A stretch of 64,000 bases of DNA from Rhododendron vialii (GCF_030253575.1 NC_080561.1:585501-649500), one strand, 5' to 3'; shown: positions 52,753 to 64,000, counted from the first letter of the stretch. A program made the numbers and translations. Notes: generated by a model not told the origin, from the sequence alone.

Positions 52753-52849
52753 CTCCCTCCGTCCCATTCTTTTTGTCTACTCATTGTCTCAAATTGTTTG
52801 TTCAGTTTTAGAAGACCAAGGAAGAAATCCTATAAAAATACTATTTTAC

Positions 52850-52894
<45 letters not shown>

Positions 52895-53052
52895 GTATTA
52901 AGCTATCCTTTCTCTCTTTCTTGAATTGATGTGACAAGTACAATTTGAATTGAAGGACATTGGTGGAAAATTTATTTTCCAAAGTGTAATGATTGTTTCC
53001 CCTTAATAAGTTGAATTTCCCAAATTAGACAAACAAATCGGGATAGAGAGAG
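52753..53052. mobile_element. Stowaway-like MITE
   Basis: A 300-bp element flanked by TA, with ends CTCCCTCCGTCCCATTC and, inverted at the right, CTCTCTCTATCCCGATTTG followed by TGTCTA on both arms. It contains a (CT)n run (about 52856-52890). A truncated relative follows the same flanking words near 57306. Confidence 0.75.
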
Positions 53053-53084
53053 TATCTTGATAATGCATGTGTTGATAAATTGTA

Positions 53085-53745
53085 CTGATCATTTTACCCC
53101 TCTAATGCACAAATGGTGACTATCCTGTTGGTTGTGAGTTATTTCTAAGCCCGTTCATGGATCATCTCCTTCAAAGGAAAATTGTATATATATAACTTTA
53201 TAAATTCTACGAACTTTAAGATTATTGTTGCAGCGACTGGTCTATCAAACTTCAAAGAATTAACAATGGCATCGAGATGGATGGAACCAATTGATAACTG
53301 GAGTTCAGTAGTTCTTATCTAGATTTAAGGTAATCTTTCCTCTTTAGCCAAGAACAACCTTTATTACTTGCATTATGTACCAGAATTTTGTTGAAGAAGC
53401 AATGCATTTGGTTCTTCCGTCAACTCTTAATGTCAAATAATTGTGGCATCCAGTTCCATGGGTTTGACTTCGGTGTTGATTTGTTACGGTTTTTCTTTGT
53501 TTTTTGTTTTATTTTGTTTTGTTGTATTTTCTTTGTTTTTTCGGACCGATAGAGTTCCGGTCCTTTGTACTTTATTTTTGTTATATATATGAGATGATCT
53601 TGTTTGTCAAAAAAAAGTTCCATGGGTAAACGACAACGTGACTTGTTAAACTGAAATGTGGAAATGTAGATACATGAACCTCTACTAATCTCATCTCGTC
53701 ATCTTTTGATTTTTGATGACATATAAAAATATTGCGATGACATTA
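53085..53745. repeat. Duplicated block upstream of Helitron copy 1
   Basis: Matches 60005-61040, apart from the foldback element inserted there. It includes a T-rich, LINE-type 3' tail (about 53400-53620) ending in a GATGATCTTGTTTGTCAAAA stretch. No gene. Confidence 0.8.
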
Positions 53746-55648
53746 TGTATACTACTTTTAAAAGCACGAAAATCCTACTTTTCGCTTTTCAAAAATGCCC
53801 CCACTAGTTCCTATGAATTCCAACCCTATCCCATGCCCCTTACCCACCCGGCCACCCCTCCTAACCAGTATGTGTCTTTTACCAAATTAAAACATTAACT
53901 ATTTGGCTAGCCATTGCCTAACCAATGGCATCTCTTTGGTAAAAGGGAAAAAAATTTGCCATCTCTCCGTATGATATTAAAACCAAAAACGAATGGCCTT
54001 TGCAGTTTTGGTTACTACCAAGTGTTCAACGGATCTTGTAGCCCTTTTGGAATGCATCATGTTTGATAGTAAAGCCTCTTCTGTCCTCTTGATTTGACAC
54101 AGTAAGGATTGAATAACCTGTTAATATTTAAGCGCATTCCACTTAGCCACACTGTTTCATCTTCTACCCTCCTCTGCATTTTTCGGCAACAAGTACCTGT
54201 TCAAGCTTGTCACATGCCGGGCTGGTTCACCAACAAACTTCAACTTCTCCAAAGGAACAAAGATTGTGGGTATTAGTGTCACTTTATTTCCCTTTGGTTT
54301 AATTTTGAATAGATACGCATCAGTACATCATTTTTTTTTAACATGATTAGTTGCTCTCCCTCTGATTTAAATTTTATCATTAATTGGTTTATTTCTGAGT
54401 AAAATACAGTGAGTTTTGTTGTACATAGGTTGCTCACCAATTACACGACAAAATGTCTAAACAATAAATTAACAAGTGCGTTGTTTTTTTAATGAGCGTA
54501 ATGGCACATCAACAACAGAGATTTGTTCCTTGGTTTGCGATTCTCGCATTTCATTGATTTTTAGAAAAAGTACGATTCTGAAATAAAACGTAAACAGTAT
54601 TGACTCCAATGGTTTTCATTATAGCAAGAATAAGAGAAGAAGACGTTGCATAACCACATGCTCGCTACACTGCGCCCCTACTTCATTCGACGATAATCAA
54701 ACATGGCATCCACACTCCTATTTGTTGTTCCAACACCGAATTTCCTCTTCAAATTGTGATACCAAGTTCATTGTTTCACTGGCTGAAGTAAGCCAATTTT
54801 TTAAAATTGAATTCTCAAGTTTTGTGACCATGTATGACCCTTCAGTTGCGGGAGTCCACCCGTGCACATAGCCATATTATTTGTTTGACTTTATGTATTA
54901 TTGAATTTTGCCATTTGATACTCAAGCACACTGTTCCTACCAGTTGCAGGGAGCCCAAGAAATACATCCATCTTAAACTTTCATTGACCCAAAGTGGGAT
55001 GAAACACTAGAGATTATGAAAGTGAATGAGTTGAAGTGAGCCGGAGTCATTCTTATGACAGTTTTAACCGGATAATGGCCCAAGATGCTATAGAGGTCAC
55101 ATTGTTTCTTAAATGAATTGGAGTCGCCGTATGGAGTAGATGATAGGCAAAGTAGGTCTTCTTTGAGGCTTGCTTTCTGATTTAGATATTAGAAATTTGA
55201 CGACTAATTTTTTTGGATGACTGGATGTTCGGGCCAGTTTTCCCTCACCTAGACTAATTCAATTCGCCTTGAAGTTAATAACCTAGCAAACCCTCCAATG
55301 ACCCCAATGTTTAGTATATTTTGCCTTCGTGGGATTTGAACATGCGATCTCCTAGAGGACAAGTACTTATTATCTTTCTCATACCCACTTGACCAAACTC
55401 CTTGGCGTTAGAAGTTGGAAGACTACTAGGATTAGCATGCTAACTTTTATGAGCTATATGCATGCTGAACTTATGAATTTTGAATTGTTGGCTTTTAGTT
55501 GCGGAAAATGTAAGATGGTTATACATTCAAGGAATTTGAACAAGCACAGAGAAAGCTGTATTTGTTTACGTTCTATTAAAACTGTTGCATTCACATTAAG
55601 TTGAAGGTTGCAAACTATTCACGTGCGAAGCACGTGCATCCTTACTAG
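53746..55648 (+). mobile_element. Non-autonomous Helitron, copy 1
   Basis: The left end reads TATACTACTTTTAAAAGC (the sister copy has the canonical TC before it). The right end has a GC-rich hairpin, CACGTGC-GAA-GCACGTG (55620-55636), eight to nine bases before the terminal CTAG at 55645-55648, followed by T. This arrangement (5' TC, 3' hairpin, CTRR, no inverted ends, insertion between A and T) defines Helitrons. There is no Rep/helicase gene, so it depends on a partner element. A tRNA-like stretch (about 55329-55405, inverted) and small exon-like pieces lie inside. Confidence 0.85.
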
Positions 55649-57537
55649 TAGTTAAAAACAGATGTAATCATCACACCAAACTCGTTATTGGAGTAATATT
55701 ATTTTTCCATCCTCCCTACTGGTTGTCTCTATTATTTCGAGTCCCAAATATTTGAAAGTGCGGCTAGCGTATAGTAGTAGCTAATTAGTGAGTACAATAA
55801 ATAAAACTCGCGTGCTACACTTCATGTGGGGCCTACACCATGTTGTAAACCAAAATGAAATCATATAGTAAGTATCAAGCATGAAACACCCAGCTTTCAT
55901 TTGTTACTAAGCAAGCATTAAAAGATGAAGTTAAAGATGGCTACCACGGATTTGACCAAGTAAAACTAATAGACATAAAGAACTGGAAATTCAAGTTGTA
56001 TTAATCTCTGGGAGTAAATCCAACCGTCCTAGCTAGAATGTGTTTAATTTGGGGTTAATCACACGGTCTGTTCGCATCTTTTAGGAGATTTTTTTTGGGT
56101 GCAAATAGCTAGGGTACAGTCCACGTGGTACCCGAGCACACATCCTAGCCGTCCAAAACACTAGGATTTAGAAGCCGAGAAAGAGGAGAGAGAGTGGTCG
56201 ACTGAGTAGAAGAGAGAGTGCTCGGATCTGGGCCGTCCAAACGTGATAATCAGCGATGCAACTTGATTCTGGTGTGATGGTGAACATGGGTTTGGCTATA
56301 CATGGAACCTTGGTTCCATCAGATAATCAAGTTAAGGAGTAGTGTAGACTGTGTAGCAATGTAAATGCAGAAAAAGTGTAGAGCATCGAGAGAACACCTT
56401 GTAAAGCTTTGTTCCCGGCCGATTCCTCCGTGGAGTACCAGATTTTGGGAACCACGTAAATCTCGATTTATGTGTGTTTGTATCGATTGGAAAAGCTAAC
56501 TTACCCCCAATGACAGTAATACACATGCTCCATGTACAATGTTCCTCCTTCTGATAAAAGCGTGCGGGACTCATAGGCTTGATTACTTTGTTAATTTAAT
56601 ATTATACATGCATACGTTATTTGATTGGTCATCGATCATAGGATTATTGTCACCTACTTGTGATACTAGGTGCATGAGCAGAGGAAGAGTATGACAACAC
56701 ACGACCCCACTCACTTAATTAAAACTAGTACCATAATTTTTGAATTAGTTTGTACACTTTAACCCCCCAAGAATTAGAAAATTGCCCCCGAAAGCCTCAC
56801 TAAAAGTAGAATTTTCCCCTCTGCTATTGCCTAAATGCAACCCACTTCTTCTTTGCTTAAAGTATTTTTGTAGCTCAGCTCATTGGACCAAACTAACTAT
56901 AATTTCTGGCTCCGTCTTTGACTAGGTGTGCTCCTTACAATAGTACTATTCTTAACAGGTATTAATGTTAGAGATCAACGTGGGATAATTGTAACCAATG
57001 AGACTTAGTCTCTCCTTGTATTTCTCCATAATAATATGAGACATATCGTTAATCCCTAACAAACTAACCTTCTTATCAGAGTAAAATTCCTCTATATAAA
57101 CAAGCAAAGTTCTTTTCCTTCCTACAAGTGATCAGAAACACGAGAGCTTAATTTGTTATTCATATTATTGTTCTTTGTTTTCACAACATATATACCAAGT
57201 GCTCGATTTATATATCATCCTAATTCCCTGCCTCATATGCGGATTGGTTTTTCGTTGTCAATGAAGATGGATTCCCATAAATGGTGACTATCCTGTTGAT
57301 TGTGAGTTACTTCCTCCGTCTCATTTTGTTTGTTGGCTTTTTGACTTCTCACTGTCCCAAATTGTTTGTCCAATTTTAGAAGACCAGGAAGATAGTCTTT
57401 TTGACTTCTCATTTTGTTTGTCGACTTAGAGCACTATTTTACCTTATACGTTTGTTTGTTGTGTTCAACTCTACAATCATATCCTCTATGCAAGAAATTT
57501 ACAAACATATTTTTCTTGTGTTTTATTGCATTAACAG
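55649..57537. other. Intergenic DNA, no supported gene
   Basis: A TATATAAA-type box with downstream pyrimidine stretches lies near 57090, but no coding start follows. At 57255-57370 the words ATGGATTCCCATAAATGG and a degraded Stowaway start repeat the arrangement at 52700-52810. Confidence 0.4.
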
Positions 57538-57962
57538 ATGGAAGATGATATTAGGCCATCAACACTAGCGGTTAATGTCTTGACAAAGCTCTGCCGTATC
57601 ATTCCTACATGGAAAATCATCCATAGTCATGAAAGGATTGATGCTGCTTACAAAGATCCTGAAGTTAGACAAGAGGTAATAAATATTTTCTTTCCAATCT
57701 TGTAGGGCAATTATACAACTTCAAAAACAAGATGTTGTCAAGGGGTTTGTGTTTAGTTTTCACAAGTGTCTGAGGTAATGAAATCAAATACAACTTGAAC
57801 TTGAAATTTTCCTGTGATGACAGATTCGATCAAATCCTTATTGCTACAAAGGCAGCCTACGCCTTCTAACCTGCAATCAACCTATAAAAGTCAGTTTAGT
57901 TTAGATCTAGAGCATAGACTTGAAGAGGTTCATTTAGAACTCTTGAAACAAAATTTTTATAA
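57538..57962 (+). pseudogene. Monoacylglycerol-lipase / caffeoylshikimate-esterase-like pseudogene fragment
   Basis: The first exon (57538-57675) is open between AACAG and GTAATA and encodes MEDDIRPSTLAVNVLTKLCR, then IIPTWKIIHSHERIDAAYKD and PEVRQE. This is the cap region of plant MAGL-type alpha/beta hydrolases. The next exon starts at 57824 (IRSNPYCYKGSLRLLTCNQP), then shifts frame before SLDLEHRLEEVHLELL. The catalytic Ser exon upstream and the Asp/His exons downstream are absent. The copy stops where the third copy of the duplicated unit begins. A dead host-gene fragment. Confidence 0.85.
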
Positions 57963-59300
57963 CTCTTCAAATCCTCCCCTTTTTTTGCAATTTGCTAACG
58001 GATTTTGGAATTACTTAGATAATCCGATTTGTCCACATTGTAGAAATTGTCAATTTCATTAATCCCTTTAGAATATCTAATCGATCAAATACCTAATGAT
58101 ATTTTATTGAAGGAGACATTTCAAAAAACAATGAAACGATCTGAGCTGGACACACTTGATTACAATCTTATAAGGTAACTTTGATTACAATCGAATAGGA
58201 GAGTTTTCCGCCGTTTTGGGCAAATTTCTGACGTTAGTTTGGAATCAATTTGATAATCCGATTCGTCCACATTGTCGAGTTGTGTTTGCAACTTGGGCGG
58301 TCAGAACTGTGAACTCATACACATGAGCCAAAGGTACAATGGGTGATGGTTGTTGCATCTAATTCAATTTATATCGGCGGACAATATAGTAGCTTTGCGG
58401 GTTTTTATTTAATATTGGTTACGGTATTAAAAATTGATGCAATGTATATGCCTCCCACGTGTTTGACATTTGGCTTCTGAAGTAAGTCGTTTTTCGGCCT
58501 ATGTTTTTTGTGAAGTCTTGATTCCAAAATAAGCAGCAAAGTCAGGATCCATAGCTTTGAACCCATTCTTTCATCTGACGTTTTCTGGGCAACTGAGTTT
58601 TGATATGACTTGGAAGTTGGAACTACTATCTCTCTCTTTGTCACTCTCGCAAACATACAAAGGCATAGTCTTTCGCAGTTACCCACCGGTGAAATTATTG
58701 TCAAGGCTCGTTGGTTGCTTCCATAGAACAAAGCAGCCTTTAAGTAGCTGGTTTGTAGAATCATGGAAGCACACAAAGGGGGGAAACCAGTTTGTAGAAT
58801 CGGTGTATTAGTGTATACATTATCTCTTTGAGAATGATCCCTCTAACTTGTCTATGTTTTCTTTCTAGCCTGTCCTTCCCTCTCGCTTAGCTGAGTATCA
58901 GAGGCTCAGATGTCGGGTAGCATTTCATGCACTTCTTTTCCAGCCAGAAATTTTGGCACCGGGACACCTAATGGTGGACGGTAAGAAAATCTGATTGATT
59001 GCCTTTTTTGTTAGCAACAGAGAGACATGAAGTGTTCTTTCTTTGCATGGGAAACTAACACCATACAGTCATTTCGGCTTTTCCCTCCAAATACTTGGGC
59101 CTTAAGTTCTTTTAGCATCTTTTGTACAAGTCTGTCTAATCTCTACGTGGGAGGACAGATTTGCATCTTAGTTGAAAGATGTGAACCTAGCGGTTGTAGG
59201 ACTTGTGTGGAAGAGAAATTTTGCAACAAATGTTCCTTTGGTTAGGAATAGCTAAGACATGAATATGCTGACCACCTTTCTTCAGTTGTCCTACTTGGTC
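57962..59300. repeat. Segmental duplication, partial unit C
   Basis: Third copy of sequence found at about 36290-37950 and 45330-46930, in the same orientation. A block of about 270 bp (A positions about 37240-37506) is missing near 58833. It carries an O-fucosyltransferase-like exon. Confidence 0.88.
58869..58980 (+). pseudogene. O-fucosyltransferase-like exon, copy C
   Basis: Open between TTTCTAG and GTAAGA. Reads PVLPSRLAEYQRLRCRVAFH and ALLFQPEILAPGHLMVD, the best preserved of the three copies. No partner exons were found, so a product is unlikely. Confidence 0.65.
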
Positions 59301-60043
59301 TTGCTAGTGTGAGGTAAGAAAAAAATCTCTACCTTTAAAGGACTTACATTTCTCCAGATAAGCTTGCTATTGGGGCCGATAAAATTAGTGGAGTTGAAAG
59401 ATGCCTCCCGTTTATCACGAACTTGACAGAGAATTTACCGAAGTTAGATCCCCAATTCTATATGAGACAGTCTTGGCCTTTTTGATGAAGAATCACAGTA
59501 CTCAAGCTCTGTTTTGGGTTCTCCACTTGAACCAATTCCCACTGAAACAGCTTTCTTCTGAATTGCAGCATCCACCTGAGATTAGTATGATCAAATAAGT
59601 CTCTCACAGAAGCAGATTTCTGAGTAGATATCAGTTATAGCCGGGGAAAAATTTCCAGGATAGGAGCCAAACATCCTTCCAAAAAAGTGTGGACTGACCA
59701 GGACACCTTTATACTAAATCTACTTCTGACAATTGATGCAGTATCAGATTCACAAAATCCATAGAGCATACATCTCCCCACAACTTGGCCACAACATGGG
59801 CATGGAGAACATCTGAAGGGTTGTTTCACCGAAGGAGACTACACACTGGCAGCATGATGTAACAATTGATGGAATTTAGTTTGATTCTATTCAAGTGGGC
59901 AGGTCATATGAGGATGTAACATGTCTTGAGATAAAAGCATGTGTACTTTGGGTTTGAACCAAAGATTTCAGCACGAGTACACAACATCATAGCATCAACC
60001 TCAATCCAATGGTGACTATCCTATTGGTTGTGAGTTATTTCTA
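59301..60043. other. Non-coding DNA between unit C and the foldback element
   Basis: Open frames at 59401-59598 (plus) and 59635-59829 (minus) show no known domain. The duplicated block of the Helitron region starts near 60005. Confidence 0.4.
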
Positions 60044-60438
60044 CGAAAAATCTATGAGTACCGACCATTGGGGGAGGGAAAACGTACCGACGGCCGCCGG
60101 CGGGCCGTCTCCGGCCACCGGACGGCCGATCCGAGCCGTTCAAAAATTCTAAAAAATAAAACCGAGGGGGTTTGCGCGGGAATCAAGGGCATCCGAGGTG
60201 TTTAGGGTGCTTGATCAAAGCACCCTTTTTTCGTGTATATATATACACGAAAAAAGGGTGCTTTGATCAAGCACCCTAAACACCTCGGATGCCCTTGATT
60301 CCCGCGCAAACCCCCTCGGTTTTATTTTTTAGAATTTTTGAACGGCTCGGATCGGCCGTCCGGTGGCCGGAGACGGCCCGCCGGCGGCCGTCGGTACGTT
60401 TTCCCTCCCCGTGGTCGGTACATATAGCAACACTCTTC
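60044..60438. mobile_element. Foldback (palindromic) element, 395 bp
   Basis: Flanked by TTTCTA (60038-60043 and 60439-60444). The paralogous site at 53142-53147 has a single TTTCTA and no insert, so both borders are defined. The core is a perfect palindrome centred at 60240/60241: positions 60073-60240 equal the reverse complement of 60241-60408, 168 bp per arm with no spacer. The outer parts (GTACCGACCA) also pair, with one small mismatch. The outer arms are very GC-rich (CGGCCGCCGGCGGGCCGTC), unlike the surrounding DNA. No open frame beyond chance. Confidence 0.92.
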
Positions 60439-60444
60439 TTTCTA

Positions 60445-61040
60445 AGCCTGTTCATGGATCATCTCCTTCAAAGGAAAATTGTATATATTCTACGAACTTT
60501 TCTCACTTAGGAATAGTTCTTTAAGTAGGAAAATTATTGTTGCAGCGACTAGTCTGTCAAACTTCAAAGAATTAACAATGGCATCGGGATGGATGGAACC
60601 AATTGACAACCGGAGTTCAGTAGTTCTTATCTAGATTTAAGGTAATCTTTGCTCTTTAGCCAAGAACCTTTGTTACTTGGATTATGTACCAGAATTTTGT
60701 TGAAGAAGCAATGCATTTGGTTCTTCCGTCAACTCTTAATGTCAAATAATTGTGGCATCCAGTTCCATGGGTTCGACTTTGGTGCTAATTTGTTACTGTT
60801 TTTCTTTGTTTTTTGTTTTATTTTTTTTTGTTGTATTTTTTTTTTTGGACCGATAGAGTTCCAGTCGTTTGTACTTTGCTTTTATTAATATATGGGATGA
60901 TCTTGTTTGTCAAAAACAATAAACGACAACATGACTTTTTAAAATGAAATGTAGATACATGAACCTCTACTAATCTCATCTTGTCATCTTTTGATTTTTG
61001 ATGACATATATTGGAGTATAAAAATATTGCGATGACATTA
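60445..61040. repeat. Duplicated block upstream of Helitron copy 2
   Basis: Matches about 53148-53745 in order and orientation, including the T-rich LINE-type tail. No gene. Confidence 0.8.
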
Positions 61041-64000
61041 TCTATACTACTTTTAAAAGCATGAAAATCCTACTGTTTGCTTTTCAAAAATGCCCCCACC
61101 AGTTCCTATGAATTCCAACCCTATCCCATGAATTCCAACCCTATCCCACGCCCCTTAACCACCCGGCCACCCCTCCCAACCAGTATGCGTCTTTTACCAA
61201 ATTAAAACATTAACTATTTGGCTAGCCATTGCCTAACCAATGGCATCTCTTCGGTAAAAGGGAAAAAAAAATTGCCATCTCTCTGTATGATATTAAAACA
61301 AAAAACGAATGGCCTTTGCAGTTTTGGTTACAACCAAGTGACCAACGCATCTCGTAGTCCTTCTGGAATGCATCATGTTTGATAGTAAAGCCTCTTTTGC
61401 AATTAGCATGGCGTTCCTCTCGATTTGACATAGTAAGGATTGAACAACCTGTTAATATTTAGGGTAAATTTTACAAATGGTTCCTCTAGTTTGTATGAAT
61501 TCTCATTTTCGTCCCTCTAGTATCAATTGTGTTATTTTTAGCCCTATAATTTGCATATTTGTATTCTGTCTCAATTTCGTCCCTCTCGCTTACGGCGTTA
61601 ATGAAACAAACGGAATTGGAGGACAAAATTGTCATTTCTCCTCACAGAGGGACTAAATTGAGATTTCATGCAAACTAGAGGGCCTATTTCTACAATTTTA
61701 TTTTTACTTTTGTTTTTGTAAATAAATTTAAAATTCATCATTTGTAATATATTTCTCATCTCATTTTATATTGAATAATCAAAATATGTTGAAATTTTTT
61801 AAAGTTTCTACTTTATATATTACAAAAAATATGAGAAAATTCAAAAGGAACCCCTATGTTAAATGTGGTATTGTATTTTTTTTTTCAATTGAATTTTCAC
61901 TCTCGTTATTTTCTTTGTCACATGATTAAAAAGAAAAACTTGTTCAGTAGTATTTAGAAATCTTGTAATTGTGTTTAATTAATTAATGAAACACTATTGA
62001 ATATTAAGAGAATAAATACATTAAAATATGGGTATAAGTGTATTTATCTTGGGACTTAGTCATAAGATCACTCATATAACAAATAAACACTGATTTTGAA
62101 CATTTTTTTATCAGGTGAAAAAGTAAGGAGATTATAAGAACATGATACAAAGATATTAGCTAAGGGGTTGATTTGTGTATTTTCTAAGATTTTTGTAATG
62201 TGTAATGAAATATAAATTTTTTCAATATAGTTTGATTACCCAATAAAAAATAATTCAGTTGTCAAATACATTACATATGGTCTTTTTTATTTTACTTGCA
62301 AAAAACAAAAGTAAAATGTAAAATTTTAAAATAGTCCCTCTGGGTTTACATAAAATCTCAATTTAGTCCTTCTATGAGAGAAAATGACAATTTTGCACTT
62401 CAATTCCGTTTGTTTCATTGACGGCGACAAAGAGAGGGATGAAATTGAGATGGAATGAAAACTATAGAATTAAAATTGATACAATTAATATTAGATGGAC
62501 GAGTGAGAACTCGTGCAAACTAGAGGGACCATTTATAAAATTTTCCTAATATTTAAGCGCATTCCACTTAGCCACATTGTTTCATCTTCTATCCTCCTCT
62601 GCACTTTTTGGCAACAAGTACCTATTCAAGCTTGTCACACGCCGGGTTGGTTGACCAACAAACTTCAACTTCTCCAAAGGAACAAAGATTGTGGGTATTA
62701 GTGTCTCTTTATTTCCCTTTGGTTTAATTTTGAATAGATACACATCAGTACCTAATTTTTTTTAACATGATTAGTTGCTCTCCCTCTGATTTAAATTTTA
62801 TCATTAATTGGTTTATTTTTGAGTAAAATACAATGAGTTTTGTTGTACATAGGTTGCTCACCAATTACTCGACAAAATGTCTAAACAATAAATTAACAAG
62901 TGCGTTGTTTTTTTAATGAGCATAACGGCACATCAACAACAGAGATTTATTCCTTGGTTTGCGATTCTCACATTTCATTGATTTTTAGAAAAAGTATGAT
63001 TCTGAAATAAAACGTAAACAGTATTGACTCCAATGGTTGTCATTATAGCAAGAATCAGAGAAGAAGACGTTGCATAACCACATGCTCACTACACTGCCTA
63101 CTTCATTCGACAATAATCAAACATGACATCCACACTCCTATTTGTTGTTCCAACACCAAATTTCCTCTTCAAATTGTGATACCAAGTTCATTGTTTCACT
63201 GGCTGAAGTAAGCCAATTTTTTTAAATTGAATTCTCAAGTCTAGTGACCATGTATGACCCTTCAGTTGCAGGAGTCCACCCGGGCACATAGCCATATTAT
63301 TTATTTGACTTCATGTATTATTGAATTTTGCCATTTGATACCCAAGCACCCTGTTACTACCAGAGCCCAAGAAATACATCCCTCGTAAACTTTCATTGAC
63401 CCAATGTGGGATGAAACACTAGAGATTATGAAAGTGAATGGCCCAAGATGCAATAGAGGTCACATAGTTTCTTAAATGAATTGGAGTCGCCGTAGGCAAA
63501 GTAGGTCTTCTTTGAGGCTTGCTTTCTGATTTTGATATTAGAAATTTGACGACTAATTTTTTTTGGATAATCCGATGTTCGGGCCAGTTTTTGCTCACCT
63601 TGACTAATTCAATTCGCCCTGAAATTAACAAGCTAGCAAGCCCTTCAATGACCCCAATGTTTAGTATGTTTTGCCTTCGTGGGATTTGAACACGCGATCG
63701 ATCTCCTGGAGGACAAACACTTATTATCTTTCTCATAGCCACTTGACCAAACTCCTTGGTGTTAGAAGTTGGAAGACTATTAGGATTAGCATGCTAACTT
63801 TTATGAGCTATATGCATGCTGAACTTATCAATTTTGAATTGTTGGCTTTTGGTTGCGGAAAATGTAAGATGGTTATACATTCAAGGAATTTGAACAAGTA
63901 CAGAGAAAGTTGTATTTGTTTACGTTCTATTAAAATTGTTGCATTCACATTAAGTTGAAGGTTGCAAACTATTCACGTGCGAAGCACGTGCATCCTTACT
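61041..64000 (+). mobile_element. Non-autonomous Helitron, copy 2 (runs off the window)
   Basis: Starts with canonical TCTATACTACTTTTAAAAGC after an A and follows copy 1 throughout. The window ends at the first two bases of the expected terminal CTAG, just past the CACGTGC/GCACGTG hairpin. It is interrupted by a 1,086-bp inverted-repeat element (61461-62546). A 21-bp direct duplication (CCCATGAATTCCAACCCTAT region, about 61120-61145) is not in copy 1. Confidence 0.85.
61461..62546. mobile_element. Long-TIR DNA element nested in Helitron copy 2
   Basis: A 1,086-bp insert flanked by the 8-bp repeat TAATATTT (61453-61460 and 62547-62554). Helitron copy 1 has the empty site once (54122-54129). 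Inverted ends begin AGGGTAAATTTTACAAATGG on the left and GGAAAATTTTATAAATGG on the right, followed by CCCTCTAGTTTG. The similarity runs inward for over 200 bp with indels. The AT-rich middle has no transposase. Long arms suggest a Mutator-like element, while the 8-bp duplication would also fit hAT, so the superfamily is open. Confidence 0.88.

Noticed and set aside
55329-55405. tRNA-like sequence on the minus strand (TTCAAATCCC-type T-arm and an A-box-like TGGTCAAGTGGG)
   Set aside because: No convincing acceptor stem or anticodon arm. It sits in the Helitron and is repeated in the second copy near 63676-63755, so it is at best a decayed tRNA-derived piece.
59401-59829. Two open frames of about 65 codons on opposite strands
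   Set aside because: No recognisable domain, no splice context and no similarity to the duplicated copies. Chance frames are more likely.

Overview
The window looks like nuclear DNA of a flowering plant, most likely a eudicot. The genes have many GT-AG introns, the intergenic DNA is AT-rich, CT/GA microsatellites lie in 5' leaders, MITEs and Helitrons are common, and the gene families are plant-specific (TBL, strictosidine-synthase-like, PLS-type PPR, plastid sigma factor). No rRNA, tRNA or CRISPR was seen. All gene models below were built by reading splice sites by eye and checking that exon phases and lengths add up.

Left part (1-28 kb): four genes that look intact. (1) A five-exon minus-strand TBL/PMR5-type polysaccharide O-acetyltransferase (1414-5262, 516 aa). 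(2) A nine-exon plus-strand methylthioribose-1-phosphate isomerase of the methionine salvage cycle (10769-17139, 380 aa). (3) A three-exon minus-strand ribosomal protein S29/uS14 (18607-22478, 56 aa), whose last exon carries only two sense codons and whose long intron holds a hAT-like element. (4) A five-exon plus-strand organellar GatC subunit (24629-27264, 139 aa). Between them lie MITEs, including three copies of one family at 7.0-8.9 kb and a Stowaway at 23.6 kb, plus simple repeats.

Middle (27.8-47.6 kb): a duplicated, decaying region. A piece of GatC intron 3 with the start of exon 4 was copied downstream. It now abuts a two-exon fragment of a plastid sigma factor at the sigma fragment's last splice donor. 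A unit of about 7.9 kb (30.75-38.61 kb) is repeated in direct orientation at 39.66-47.55 kb. Each unit carries a LINE tail, a strictosidine-synthase-like (SSL) gene, PPR pseudogene debris and one O-fucosyltransferase-like exon. The first SSL copy is intact (373 aa). The second has lost a splice acceptor, a splice donor and 79 bp of its last exon, and has gained a stop.

Right part (47.6-64 kb): mostly mobile-element and pseudogene material. It holds an RNase H-like remnant, a monoacylglycerol-lipase-like pseudogene, a third partial copy of the duplicated unit, and two copies of a block ending in a non-autonomous Helitron. The right-hand block has two younger insertions that can be defined exactly against empty sites in the left-hand block: a 395-bp foldback element with 168-bp perfect arms and no spacer, and a 1,086-bp element with long inverted repeats and an 8-bp target duplication. 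I see no coherent new molecular system. The notable content is genome dynamics: nested insertions, serial duplication and gene decay.
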